Origin: Primula veris
Lineage: Eukaryota > Streptophyta > Magnoliopsida > Ericales > Primulaceae
Assembly: GCA_963682055.1 (NCBI GenBank)
Contig: OY821748.1
Span: forward strand, 3,787,001-3,851,000
Direction of reading: 5' to 3'
Length of the DNA: 64,000 nucleotides
The stretch's first letter is position 1; every line of letters starts with the position of its first letter. The notes beneath the pieces are model-generated. The model had not been told where the DNA came from. It saw only the letters and a program-made list of their open reading frames with translations, and did no database searches. The position numbers and the translations under genes are program-made. Below, one piece after another: positions 48,825-60,972 of this stretch.

Positions 48825-49145
48825 TATATGGACACTGTAAAAAACACCAAAACTGACAATTTTTTTTGTAAAAACACTCCAAATCAATATTTAATTAATT
48901 CAAATCTTCACGGTTTCACGACGGGAACACAGATATGCGTCTTGTTTTTTTTTCTGAGATGTATAATAACATGTTTTGAATTTTTAAATTTTACCATAAT
49001 TTCGAAAACATGTCATTATACATCTCGAAAAAAAAACAATACGCATATTTGTGTTCCCGCCGTGAAATCATGGAGATTTGCATTAACCAAATCTTGATTT
49101 GAAACGCTTTTACGAAAAAATGTCCAAATTGATGTTCATATAACC
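48825..49145. mobile_element. Foldback element, about 320-bp palindrome
   Basis: The two halves are reverse complements at roughly 80-85% along their length, centred near 48985. Shared blocks include GAGATGTATAAT(A/G)ACATGTTTT, GGGAACACA(G/A)ATATGCGT, CAAATCTCCA/CAAATCTTCA and GTAAAA(A/G)C. The ORF at 48822-49097 is one reading of this palindrome and not a gene. Edges TATATG(G/A)ACA. Confidence 0.78.
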
Positions 49146-49671
49146 TGTATGCATGTATTTTTTAAAGTAAAAGTAAAAAACTCAATTTAAACTATACCCC
49201 TTTTCTCTTTCTCTTCCTCTAATCTTGCCATGTTTTTTCCAAAAAAAATGATATTGTCCCCCCAATTAAATGAAAATGATCCCATCCTCTTCCCTTATTG
49301 ATGCTCTAACTATGTACCATAAAATGATAAAATTATAATCAACATTTTGAGATGCTTAGTTTTTAAATAACAATATTGTCAGATTAAATTTTTTATAACT
49401 CAGACTCGTTCAATTTTAAAACTTAAAATTTTTGTTTTGATATTTGAGGACAAAATACTATTTTTATCATTTTCTTGGTTACTAATTACTTGATACTGAT
49501 TTTGGGACATTATGAACTTAATAAAATAAATAGTGAACAATTTATTGACAGACTAAAAATGAGTAATTTTATTCACTAACACTAAATCGGGTGCGTTTGT
49601 TGAACTTTGATCAAACAATCAAATTTGACAAAGCCTGGCGCTGCAATTCTTTATAATTACATCAAGTCGCC
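49146..49671. other. Intergenic, no gene recognised
   Basis: AT-rich; nothing assigned. Confidence 0.4.
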
Positions 49672-49704
49672 AAGTCCATTTTCTTTAGATTTTTGAGGTA
49701 AACG

Positions 49705-50063
49705 TTAGAGCAAGTATGGTAGGTTCCTTTTTTTCTTCAAATATAAGAGAAACCTACATTTTTTTCAGTTTTACATGATATTTTTACACTCACATGCTAA
49801 ACAACAGTTACCCCATAAACTTCCTTATATTTTATTTTTAATTCTTTTATTGTCTATCTGTTTGAAATTTGCCATCAATTTATTGTAAAATATTATGAGG
49901 AACACTTTTGGTTTTTTTCTTATGGGAAACATTAAGCCATATTTATAATTTGAGGTTTGATTAGAGTTATTTGATAAAGTGCATTTTTTTCTTCTAAAGT
50001 ATATATGAATTCTCAAAATATGCACAAAAACATCAAATAAGGCAGTAGCGGTATCTGCTCTAA
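49705..50063. mobile_element. MITE family C copy 1 (TTAGAGCA termini)
   Basis: Starts TTAGAGCAAGTATGG and ends CTGCTCTAA, inverted ends of at least 8 bp. Shares a T-rich interior (TTTTACAT(G/A)A..TTTTTACA, TTATTTTA, TTTATAATTTGA) with 55753-56150. It is bracketed by a direct repeat of about 30 bp (AAGTCCATTTTCTTT then GATTTT.GAGG.TAAA) at 49672-49702 and 50062-50097. The minus-strand ORF 49825-50115 is spurious. Confidence 0.6.
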
Positions 50064-50097
50064 GTCCATTTTCTTTGGTAGATTTTGGAGGGTAAAA

Positions 50098-51057
50098 AGT
50101 TAAAAGTACTCCCATGTTAGCATGTTACCTAAAGTTGATATGACTTTTTGGCTAGATGGACCTAATGTCGGAAAGGTCCAAACACGAAAGAGCTACTTAT
50201 CTCAAATTATGGCTTCAACAAAATACTTTTAAAACATGACCAAAATACTGTATTATTACCTTAAAAATAGTACAGGCAGTGAAATTATATATGTACAACA
50301 TTGACTTGAATAGATTGTATTTATTTAAATAAATTCAGATTATCTTTTGTACATAGTAAACGGCAATTGATTAGCCGACCCCAGATTTTGAGATTAAGAC
50401 GTAGATCGATGATGAATAAAGACTATTTTGATGAGTGTACATATAGACGCATAAATTTTAGATACCATGTTATTATTACATTAAGGTAAAGGTTATAAGT
50501 AGCAGTGTAGTACGAGAAATATTATTGTTTTCCAAAGACAACTATAGAAAATCGAAAATGGCAACTAATATTGCTCAACTTACTTCAAAACCATTCAGAA
50601 ACGAATTAGTTTGTCATTAAATTTACAAGTTTATCACTCATAAGCTGATAAGCACATTACTAATTTTTAATATACAACTTTACCAATTTACCAGCGAATA
50701 AGCTTAAATTTGTTTTATGTTCAAAAATGGTTAATTTAGCTAGCTTTTCAGGCAAAAAAAAATGTCTTTTTTTTTATGAGTGATCTTATAACAACCCACA
50801 AAAGTTAACCAAAAAGTCTACCCAATGACATGAAACAATTTAACACGTGTCAAAAAAATAACACTACTAGTAATAAAAAAGAGTTATGCCATTCTTAACA
50901 CTAATTAGTATATTAATTCTTCTACTTATTCATTTATACATATCGTTTATTTATATTCCTATTAAAAAAACTTGTGGTCAAATTTTGACATTAACGTTTG
51001 AAAAAAAAAATTAAAAGATGGCAATAAAAGTCACGTCACGTAATAAAAACCCAACCT
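50098..51057. other. Intergenic, no gene recognised
   Basis: AT-rich; nothing assigned. Confidence 0.4.
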
Positions 51058-51258
51058 ACTAAAAACTCAAATAAAAATATACTAGAACTTTAGTTGAGTC
51101 TACCCTAAATTTAAATAATAATTAAAAATAAAAAAATTTGTTCAATCTAAAAATATAACCCACTAAAAACTCAAATAAAAATATAATAGAACCCTATTTG
51201 AATCTACCCTAAATTTAAATATTAATTAAAAATAAAAAAATTTGTTAAATTTAATATT
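51058..51258 (+). repeat. Imperfect tandem duplication, period about 104 bp
   Basis: Two units starting ACTAAAAACTCAAATAAAAA at 51058 and 51162, each followed by CTACCCTAAATTTAAATA and AATTAAAAATAAAAAAATTT. A related single unit lies near 20288-20345. Confidence 0.75.
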
Positions 51259-52927
51259 AATAAAAATCAAAACTTTTGATGAGATAGATATGCCATGTAA
51301 TGTGGGTTGATTTTTTGTGTAGGACAAATATGTGAGTAAAAACATTTTACTTTTTTTATTATCAGACAACTAGAACTAATAACAAAAAATTATATGGTTA
51401 AAAGTCACAACCAAACAAGACCTATATCTTTAAAATTTTGTTAAGTTCTCCCAGGAAGAGAGAGAATTAAATACAGGTAGGGAGTAAAAAGAGATGAGTG
51501 GTAAAGGTTTATAGCTTTCTACTGCAGGGGTTTTTTTTTTACTTAACCAAATTACTCATAAATATAAGAGACGTGTTTCCACGTCTACGTGGCAACTGCC
51601 AAATTTTTTTATTTTTTTTTTCTCGGTGGACATCATTATTTTGGTATTGAAGTCATCATGAGATTACGACTAGCTTAAATACTTTGCCAAAATTCTATTT
51701 GACTATAAAACGCAACCTTAACACGTAGTTAATGTTAAAAATACTGACCACGAAATGGATTATGTGTCTAGCGATCCTTTTGTCAACGTTCATGCTAATG
51801 ACAAAATAATGTAGGCTTTATAAATAGACAAAAAATATATCTTGCAACAGTACCAAATTTAGAAGTCAATATTTTGTAACTATATTGGTGACTAGCTTTC
51901 TTTTTCAAAAATAAATTCAGCAATATTGCTAATAAGCTAGACATTTACTCAATTGGGTTATACATTTTTTTTCGTCCTTTCTTCATCTACTTGTTGTCAT
52001 TGCAACTTCTCACATATATAAGATGATTACTGTTGTTTTATGAATAAATTTTCTGAAAAAAATGCGATTTCCAATTATCTACAAGGAAAGTTGAGCGATA
52101 TGAAAAAAATAGTACATATCATCATCTCATAACAGTATGGACGAGCTACTGATGTAATTATGATCAGTTTCATATTTTGGAATTTTCCTTTCCTCATGAC
52201 ATAATTTTACAAAAAACATTAGACAGCTCAAGAGGTCGTATAGAGCGTCAAATTTTTGAGTCCCAAAACATAAAAGTGTCAAATTTGCTAAAAATATTAT
52301 TATCCTTTTTCTACGTACCAGGTTAATTAATAATATAGGACATGGTTAAGTCTAGACAAGAATATATCGTGAACATGAAAGAGTGGTGGGTTTGCAAACC
52401 TAAGACATTGTCTACCCTTAAATTATTATCTTACATTTTGTTCTTTGAAAGGACACATTCCCGATGCATTTACATTTTAAAGTTAAATTTAGAAAATGTA
52501 AATTGAAGCTAATTTTATTTATAATTTTATTTTCGTGGTGTTGCACTAATTAACTTTACTAAGGAAGAACATACGTTTTTTCTTGCTAGTTGAACTGCCC
52601 CTAACACCTACTTGATAAAATGTGTAACAAAATAAGTTTTATAAAAGTAGGATTAGCACAAGTGAAAAAGAATTTATGGTTAAAAACTGTTTCATTTAAA
52701 TGTATGATAGACTCATCAGTTGGAGACGAGTAATAACTGATAACAATAATTAATATTCGTCAAATGCAGCCAAATTCAAGGAATGTTATCACATGCATTT
52801 CGAAGCTCTTTTGTAAGTTTCGTCCTCAATGTGCCACATCAATGCTCCCATTAGTTCTTACAGTATAAATGTAAAAAATAGTGTTGTCACGCTAATATTC
52901 TTCAAGAACATCAGTACTAGATAATAT
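51259..52927. other. Intergenic, no gene recognised
   Basis: AT-rich; no ORF or repeat of note. Confidence 0.4.
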
Positions 52928-53110
52928 AAACTAGCTACGTTCTGTAGTGCTCTTGTTATCGGAATTACTTGTTATACCGGTTTTAAAACCGGAATAGCTG
53001 ATATGGAGCCTTGTTCCACATATGAATTAACGTTTTGTTTGTATTTAATAAAAAGGCAATAGTTGTTTGTTACAAAAAATAAAAATAAAATAAACTAGCT
53101 ACGTTCGTAG
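52928..53110 (+). mobile_element. Very short LINE tail with target-site duplication
   Basis: A direct repeat AAACTAGCTACGTTC(T)GTAG at 52928-52947 and 53092-53110 (one base indel) flanks about 145 bp ending in TTTAATAAAAAGG and an A-rich tail. This is a heavily 5'-truncated retroposon of LINE type. The body includes the palindrome ACCGGTTTTAAAACCGG. Confidence 0.7.
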
Positions 53111-53825
53111 GTTGGTAAACGGCATAATAACATTTCTCTGTCTTAGGTTTTAAGGAGTACTTTCTCACAATCAAAATTCGCTACAAACTCTCTTAGGTTT
53201 TCTGGCAACCAAACATGGAACTAATGGCTAAAGATTCTCAAGAACATTATCCCTTATACTAATGGAAAACGTTTTAAAAAACTAATGATTCGGAATAAGC
53301 AACGCTAAAATTTATACTGGTGAAAATGAAAAAAATCTTTTAGTCCTTACAGCTTAAATGTTATTGAAAGATATTATTGGACAAACAAAATGTACCAACA
53401 GTTTCCGTACATGACTTTTTAATGCATGACTAAAAAAAAGTTGAAAATTGCAGAAAGTGTCACATTATCCCTCTTACCTAAGTTGCAATATTATCTTGGC
53501 ACTAATGGCAAGTGGAAACCTCTCAACCATATCAGACCACATATTCAAAAATACGTTCACAATAATTATTACTGCATGTTAGACAAGAAGTGAAATCTTG
53601 GTCCCCACTGGAAATTTTGTAAGTGTTGATATCATAAATTTCAAACTAGTTTATCATTTTATAAGGGAGAATGGTCTAATGAAAAATTGAGATTTACCCA
53701 CCAACTATACTTCAAAATTATTTATTCTATAAGCTAATGCTAATGGTATGAAAAAACAACATTTATACATGCAGATTGTAAAAAGTCTGATTTATTCCTT
53801 AATTCATTTGTGTTTTTTTTTTTAT
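53111..53825. other. Intergenic, no gene recognised
   Basis: AT-rich; nothing assigned. Confidence 0.4.
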
Positions 53826-54194
53826 AGAGATAGAGTCAAGGGGGCTTCTGCAAGGCAATTCTATGGCCCCGGCCGCATGAGATCGCACGAGACCACTTCG
53901 ATATTGTTGAGCCGGGGTGATGCGAAAGTAGCAGACCGAAAATACCTTGCAAATAAAATGAAGTAAATAGTTTGTGTATTGGCCTTGGGAGATGTTTTAC
54001 TCCTTTTCTCTTTTATTTTTATTCTTAAATTTGTAGTTGGGCTCACCGGCTCAGTACATATTCTTCGTACCGCAAAAGTTGTTCCTAGAAAAGCTGATTA
54101 CATCCTTTTTCCTCTGTTTTTTCATAAATACCATGAGCACATAGAAGAAATTAAGAAGCTTCAAGAGGGCCAGAGAGAAAAAGAGAGTCAATAA
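53826..54194 (+). pseudogene. Unassigned coding-like remnant
   Basis: A single plus-strand frame reads about 46 residues rich in charged residues (from RDRVKGASARQF to YLANKMK), hits TAA at 53964-53966, then stays open to 54194 with a hydrophobic stretch (LLLFSFIFILKFVVGL), a basic part and a Glu/Lys-rich tail (EEIKKLQEGQREKES). GC and codon texture at 53826-53950 are above the local background. A GT (53963) and AG (54036) could bound a 74-nt intron, but the joined frame then ends after 17 codons. I do not recognise the family. It may be a decayed gene fragment or transposon-captured sequence. Confidence 0.3.
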
Positions 54195-55752
54195 TACAGT
54201 GCATATTTTGCACAGTAGAGCAGTCACGAGGGGAACTCTGAATTCCACGATATCTGCTAGAATATTTGTTCCCTCAATCATATATTCATATATAACAATT
54301 CTCATGCCCTCAAATATTTCTCATTGATGTTGGCTTAGTTTAGGACAATCCTAAATTAAACTTGTTAATGGATATAACAAAAAGTCACAAACACAAAACA
54401 CTTTAGCGTCAAAACAACAGAGAGCCCGTCATCGTTCAAGAGTTTAGAACGCACATCCAAATTTTGCACCCTAAAACCACATCCTTGTTCCTCACTATAA
54501 CAACAAACACAAACTATCACAAAAATTGGTGATAGAAAATGATGCTCATGTAACATAACCACAAGGAGAAAGAAAAGTAGAAAGTATTACTGTTTTCGTT
54601 AATGGATTGGTCACACCTTATACACTCGCTTTTCCTCAATAAGCATTCAATTAATGAGTTAATTTCTCACAAGCATACATATTGATACAAACTAAAAAAG
54701 GGAAGTGGACAATGAACCAACTGGACAGGGCGCCTGATTCAAAAAGCTCGGGAGGGATAGACAAGGAAGGAGAATGTGAGTTGGGTAGGAATGGAGAAAG
54801 ACGAGACCAAACCTTCTCAGAGTATTCACTGAGATAAGGCTTGTTACAGATAGAAGAGAGAATATAGAGATCACGGGCTTGGGTCTTACAAGGCCAAGAA
54901 AAGGTCTTACAAGGTCAAGAAGACTCAATACCCGAGATAAACAAAAGGCAACAAGATAGTCAAAAAACGAAAATGAAAACAGAATCAAAACAAGCAAGAA
55001 AGCTCAGGTAGGATAGCACCTAATTAAGACATGCATGATGTCACACCGATGAGGGTCGTCATATCTTCCGTCAAAATCCCTTCTCTTTGACCAATGAACT
55101 CATCTTTCGGCATGATATTTCCCCATATCTGAGTTTTAGCTGAATCACAATGGCAATGATATTTATATATATATATATAAAAACAATGGCAATGATAATT
55201 GAAATTTCGTTTGTGCGTGTTAAGATTATAATACAGACCCGATCAATGGAAGTTTGAGTACCGAGGAAATGGTGATAAAATCATGAAGAAAAAAAAACCA
55301 TTTATAAATTTGTTAATGAATCTTTATTTTCAATTTAAGCTTGAGGAAGAGACGTAATTTCTCTATAGATGCTGAAAATTCTTCAAATGGAGTTATGATA
55401 AGAAAATTCCAGAAAATAAATGTGATTTGCATGTAGATTCAGAATTCTAAAGTTAGCCTAATTAGTTGGTGATGATAATAAAGGAGAATGTGAAAATGTT
55501 CTCATTCCAAATAATGTATAACAAATAGTAATTGCAAATCACTTTTTTTTAAACTACCTCACCTTTCTTATAAGATGTTGAAGGTTTTTGCTTAGGGTTT
55601 ATGTGCTCATATAAACTATTCAAAATCAAGTGATTAACGAATTCTAAAAAAAATAAAAAATAAATAAAATATATTCCACCATCCATAAAAAAAATACATG
55701 GAGCTTGTTCAGTTTACAATTAATCTTTTAAGTTTACACTTTTTTCCCTAGT
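54195..55752. other. Intergenic, no gene recognised
   Basis: Includes a purine-rich stretch at 54690-55000 with a short repeat GGTCTTACAAGG(C/T)CAAGAA at about 54881 and 54903, and a (TA)n at 55163-55179. The minus-strand ORF 54692-54997 is very hydrophobic and without a known domain; it reflects the strand skew. Confidence 0.4.
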
Positions 55753-56150
55753 TTAGAGCAAGCACTACTGCTTCCTCTTTTATTTTCTTAAATTTAATAA
55801 AAAAACTGTAATTTTTTTTAATTTTACATAACACTTTTACATCTACATAAAACACCAGCTTTCCTATAATTTTTTTTATTTTATTTCTCATTCTAACTAA
55901 GAACTATAATTTTCCTTATTTTATTTCTCATTCTAACTAAGAATGAAAAACCCACTAATTAGAGTTATAATATTAAATAATTATGGGGGAGATTTTGTCT
56001 TCCTCATTTATGGAGCATGTTGTAACACATTTATAATTTGATGTTTCAAAAGAGAAAACTGATACACTATGTTTTTTTTGGTAAAAATCAAAATAATATC
56101 CAAAATATAGATAAGAAGATGATATAGGGTGTATACGATGCTTGCTGTTA
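55753..56150. mobile_element. MITE family C copy 2
   Basis: Starts TTAGAGCAAGCACTACTGC and ends TGCTTGCTGTTA; the ends are inverted AGCAAGCA. The interior parallels 49705-50063. It carries a 40-bp internal tandem duplication (shared TTATTTTATTTCTCATTCTA at 55876 and 55916). Confidence 0.6.
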
Positions 56151-57416
56151 CAGGCTAGTATATACTCTTTAGTTGACCAAGGTAAATTTGAGCTTTTTTT
56201 CAAAAAGTTTAAAGCTTAACGATAGAACATACTATTGGGCATATTGTGGGTTATCATAAAATTCTTCAAATCTTATGTATATACTTACCTTGTGTAAATA
56301 TCAGTCCTTGTGTCTGTGGGAACTTTCCTCTCTCCTCCATTTGAGGGGAAAAATCACAAATACTAATGATATAGATAGACAAAAGCTCAGCTAGTTTAGG
56401 GTTTTATTTATTTATTTATATTCTTAGAGAGAAATGAGAATTTATTTATTTATATTCTTAGAGAGAAATGAGAGGATTGAAAGAAAGTAAGGGCAAGCAC
56501 TGATTGGGCTTATATGGGAACATGGGATTGAGAGATTATTTAGTACTCCAATAACATATACTTTAACATCTTTGACGCCATACATTTTCGGGTTTCGCAT
56601 GCACATCAATTCGGATATAATATATGTATGGTGTGTAGTGCGTTAGAGCAGTACTCCAAAAGTATATTATAATTTCTCATTGCGTTGGCCTGGAGGCAAA
56701 TCAGGAGTAGTTTCATCCCTTTTACAACGTGTTCTCGTGGCCTAACTTGTAAGTTAATTGCAACTTATATTATTACGTTATAAACATTATTAACATAATT
56801 ATATAGGAATTTTCCTATATGATCATCATACATATTATAGCATATCAACGGTATGTCGAAACACATATCTTAAGCAATGCGGAAGAACAGTGAGCTCGTG
56901 ACTGGAGAACGGAGTTCGGATGACGAAGATAGATCGTCGGGATACAAACTTTAGTTTCTCCTGCTTAGACTATCACTACACTACTTTATGTGTTGTATAT
57001 ACTTTTTGTGTATTTGACACAAATTGAGATCTTATTGTATCATTTTTATAGGTATGAAAAATACCGGAGACTCTTCATGTACTTTCGATATTTACCGTCT
57101 ATCAAGTTAAGATCAATCTCAACCGATCATTATGGTAAAAATGTAGAGTTTCTTAACTCACAAATTTATGTTTAAATCATAAATTAAATAACTCATGGAA
57201 TTTATATGGAGCACTTTAATGAAAAATATTTATTATATGTTTAATGAATTAATATTTATAAAAGAATTATAAATAATTCTTACATAACTGTACAATATTT
57301 TTTAGATTCAATCGAGGTATCGTTTTGGTAGTAAAGACGGAAGTGACAAGGCCCAAAACGTATTATATAATCAAAGTTAGGATCGTAATGTCAGCATGGT
57401 ACCCTTTCAACTCAAA
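56151..57416. other. Intergenic, no gene recognised
   Basis: Contains the 34-bp tandem duplication listed separately. A GC-richer patch at 56870-56950 has no recognisable coding. Confidence 0.4.
56406..56473 (+). repeat. Perfect 34-bp tandem duplication
   Basis: Two identical head-to-tail units (56406-56439, 56440-56473) of ATTTATTTATTTATATTC then TTAGAGAGAAATGAGA. Confidence 0.92.
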
Positions 57417-57421
57417 GTTTT

Positions 57422-59279
57422 TGTCACACTCCAAAATCCGTAAGACACGGACAACGAAGCATGACCTATTTAAACAAAAGGAAAGTGAACCATGTTGGTA
57501 CAAAATTTAAATTTTTAAAGAAAACACTTGCGAGGTAAAAGAACAATTAAATGAATAAATATAAAGTTTGCCAAACGCGTTTTAACAAAATTTATAAAAG
57601 AAAATAAACGAATGTAAATTGTCCGTAGGCTGCAACCTCAAAATATAATCGAAGTGAAAAGAAAATGAAAGCCCCGAGCCCATATGACGCATTGCAATAG
57701 CTCCAAACTCTAAACGCTTCAACCTAATTTGTACCTGAAAGACAAAACTGTAACGGTGAGTCCCACGCACATACATAGACGGGACGACACCACAAATACC
57801 GTCACTCCATCCCATAAATGCAAAACTCATAACAACAACTATGATAGCAACATATATAAAGAAATAAAATAACATCGTATAACAAGATAAATTAAATAAC
57901 TTCAACACACATCTATAGCATACATGGACCTCTCATGCCATCTACCCCAGTCCGTAAGGTAGGTCGTTCCCTATCTCCTCGGCCGTCTTATGTCCCCGGA
58001 ATTAGGAAGAGACATAGACCATTGCTAACATAAAAGTAGATTTAAAGTACGCACTTGGACCTCTCATGTCACTCGTCCCAGTCCGTAAGACGAGTCATTC
58101 CCTATCCCCATGGCCGTCTTCTGTCCCCGGAATTAGGAAGAGACAGAGACCATTGCTAACAGAAAAATAAATAGAGTGCACACTAGAACCTCTCATGCCA
58201 CTCGCCCCAGTCCGTAAGACGAGTCATTCCATATCCCCTCGGCCGTCTTCTGTCTCCGAAATTAGGAAGAGACAGAGACCATTGCCACGAATCTAAATCA
58301 CAAGACCTCAGCCAATATTATAAATCCACGCAAATATCACATTCTCATACGGTCTCGGCCAATAATATAAATTCACGCAATTATCACATTCTCATACGTC
58401 AGTTTGACGCAATTCAACAAAACACATAAGCATAGGCACTAAATTCACAACTAGCCAACCAACTCTAACAACATAAAATTCAGTTCAGCCATTTTAACAA
58501 ATACCTTGTATGCGTAATATAAAACTTATCTTTATTCAACAATAATTTACTCAAACCCAATTCTATCAATAACCATAATAACACATAATCAACGCATAAA
58601 ACACGCAATCCATCAATATTTTCATTACTCTGAAATTAAAAGACTAAATCCTCAACTACTCCAAAATCAAAAAAAATGAATTAGACGTACAACAAATAAA
58701 CTCAATTAACAATTTAAGAACATAATTAAGATAAAAGGCAAAAACCCCCCCATTTATAATAAACGCAAAACCTAATCCTAATATACACACTCGTCTAGTC
58801 GCAATGGATAACCCCTGTTACCTTAGCGCGTAGAGGAGATGCTTCCGGTAAGAACCCGCTAACGTGTTTTCTTCTTCTTCTTCCTAAGTTTTAAAATCTC
58901 CCTTTTTCTCTCTTTCTCTCTTGTATTTGGCTGGTTTTAGGTTTAAGGTTTTAAAAAGTGGCTGAAAAGAGGTTTAGAAAAATTGTTTTGAGAAAGTTTG
59001 TGAAAGCGAACTATTTGGTCCAAAAAGTTCTAAAAATTAACTCTTAATCAAATTTATTACTTTACTGCTCAAAAATAACCAATCTTTAGAAACAAAACTA
59101 TTGGGTCCTTTTTATTTATAAAATTAGTAACAGGTTTTTAAAAAGAAGTTTTTCGGAAGAGTTTCGGTTTTTGGCTAAAAATTAGTCGAGTGACAGGTTT
59201 TTGATAAAATTTGTATAAAACGTTTTTGGATAAATTAAATCATAAATAAAACCATTTATAAAAAATACTGAATGTTACA
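57422..59279 (-). mobile_element. Solo LTR 1 (Ty3/gypsy type), minus orientation
   Basis: Termini TGTCACACTCC at 57422 and GAATGTTACA at 59279, framed by a perfect 5-bp target duplication GTTTT (57417-57421 and 59280-59284). About 1858 bp with no internal domain or primer binding site, so it is the product of LTR-LTR recombination. On the minus strand it starts TGTAACATTC and ends GGAGTGTGACA, and has TTTCAGGTAC in its 3' half, an arrangement I associate with plant chromovirus-type gypsy LTRs. It contains two sets of tandem repeats. The minus-strand ORF 57582-57908 is within the LTR and not a gene. Confidence 0.85.
57926..58288. repeat. Tandem repeat inside solo LTR 1, about 130 bp x 2.8
   Basis: Units start at 57926, 58057 and 58186 with (G)(G/A)ACCTCTCATG. 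Each contains CCCAGTCCGTAAG, a CGGCCGTCTT/TGGCCGTCTT block, AATTAGGAAGAGACA and GACCATTGC. Followed at 58304-58398 by two 47-48-bp units (GCCAATA(T/A)TATAAAT...CACATTCTCATACG). Confidence 0.9.
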
Positions 59280-59284
59280 GTTTT

Positions 59285-60443
59285 TTATTTTGAAATAAAA
59301 TAAGAACTAGTGTAAAATAAAAAATAAAAAAATGATGTAAATCAATATTATTTCCAAATATTATAAAATTTGTATAAAATATGTTGTAGAAGTTTATATA
59401 CATAAAAAAATCTATTAAATTTGAAATTTGAGCAAAATTACATAAATAAGCTCCAAGCAGGTTATAATATAAGATCCGGTATATTGGATTTGGATTTAGG
59501 GGGGGGGGGGGGGGGGGGGGGGAGGGGATGTAATGGTATACGAATGAACTTGCTGGAGTTCCGGAAACGTTTTAAACTTGATCGAATTTTATGTTGTCAA
59601 TTGTATGAACAAATTTAGTAACTTTTTTAATTACGAGAGAGATAAGTTATTTGCTAGTATTTGACTATTAAGCCCTAAATTTATAGATGATTAGTCACTA
59701 TAAATTTGTAAATCGTTATAGTTTGTATATTTCTTTCTCGTGTAATTTCGCTTCTTATTAATATATTGATCGGTTTAATATAAAAAAAAAAAGCGGACAT
59801 AAACTATGACAATGATCAAGGAGTACTAATAATTTTATATTGTTTGCTAAATATATATGTTCTCCGAGATAAACTTTGTGCGCATCAAATATTTTTGGTA
59901 GACTAAAATCACGAGCTAACACGTGCTTCGGCATTAATGGTGTTTCCCAAATATTGTTAATGTATACATTTTATACTATATAGTTCTTTACCCTCAAAGC
60001 CATTCCCAATGAAATTATAAAATATGCGGTTGGGCTTTTGTTTTGTTCATTTTAGTCTTTAAACTTATAAAATATGCAATTTTAATCCACAAAATAGAAA
60101 AAAGAAACATGAAAAAATAAAATTCAAAAATTTCAAATTAAATATTTATAAAACAAGGTATAGTTGCATACTACATGCACAGTACTAATAGTTTTACATA
60201 ACATTTTTATTCATATTTATTATGCCTATATAAAAATATATCAACGAGCAATAAAACTGAATAAACTGAATACGGATGTGAACCCTACCTCTACTTACTC
60301 ATTCGGCATTCTATTCTGTATATAAAAGTGTGTATGAATAGCATTACTGTATATGAGTGGGGATATTACCTTTTGGTGCAATAGCATTACCACTATAGGA
60401 GGCTGAGTTTATATATAGCTAGTTCACATAAGTACCTATGTTA
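59285..60443. other. Intergenic between the two solo LTRs
   Basis: AT-rich, with a long poly(G) run at 59499-59522. The ORF 59421-59618 runs through the poly(G) and is spurious. Confidence 0.45.
59499..59522 (+). repeat. Poly(G) run of 24
   Basis: 24 consecutive G, then A and GGGG. Exceptional in such AT-rich DNA; the length may be unreliable. Confidence 0.9.
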
Positions 60444-60448
60444 GTATT

Positions 60449-60915
60449 TGTAAAACCCGCGTATTTTATTTATTTATTTATTTTGTTTGTTAATAATGAT
60501 TGTATAATTCCTTGTAAGATTACTAATATACTTTTGACAAGTTGGTAGATTGTTCGTAATTAAAGATTAGTAGAGAATCTCGCAATCAAGTTAATCTCTA
60601 GTAAAATTAGAGTGTATTAAGGGCATATTAATTTATGGGAGTTACATTTTGTAGGGGTTACGTACAAATAAGAGCATGAGTCATAGTCTTTTAAGAACAT
60701 GAATAAATTTTATTAGGCGATTTGCTAGTTTTCTTAATTATATATATGCAGGCTATATATGCAACCTTGTTAATTAAAACGAATTGAGCGTTACATGTGT
60801 GGCATTAAAGAATTTGTAATTATTAGAAAGGTATGCATGGTAAGTAACATAAGGTTTATTTCACATTAAGTACAATATTACTTTTTGGCCGTTCACTTCC
60901 TATTAGCATTTAGTA

Positions 60916-60972
<57 letters not shown>

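Noticed and set aside
48822..49097. 91-codon plus-strand ORF
   Set aside because: It is one reading across a palindromic foldback element.
54692..54997. 101-codon hydrophobic minus-strand ORF
   Set aside because: Produced by a purine-rich plus strand; leucine, serine and phenylalanine excess reflects the skew, and there is no recognisable membrane protein family.
57582..57908. 108-codon minus-strand ORF
   Set aside because: Contained in solo LTR 1; no domain and no homologous frame expected in an LTR.
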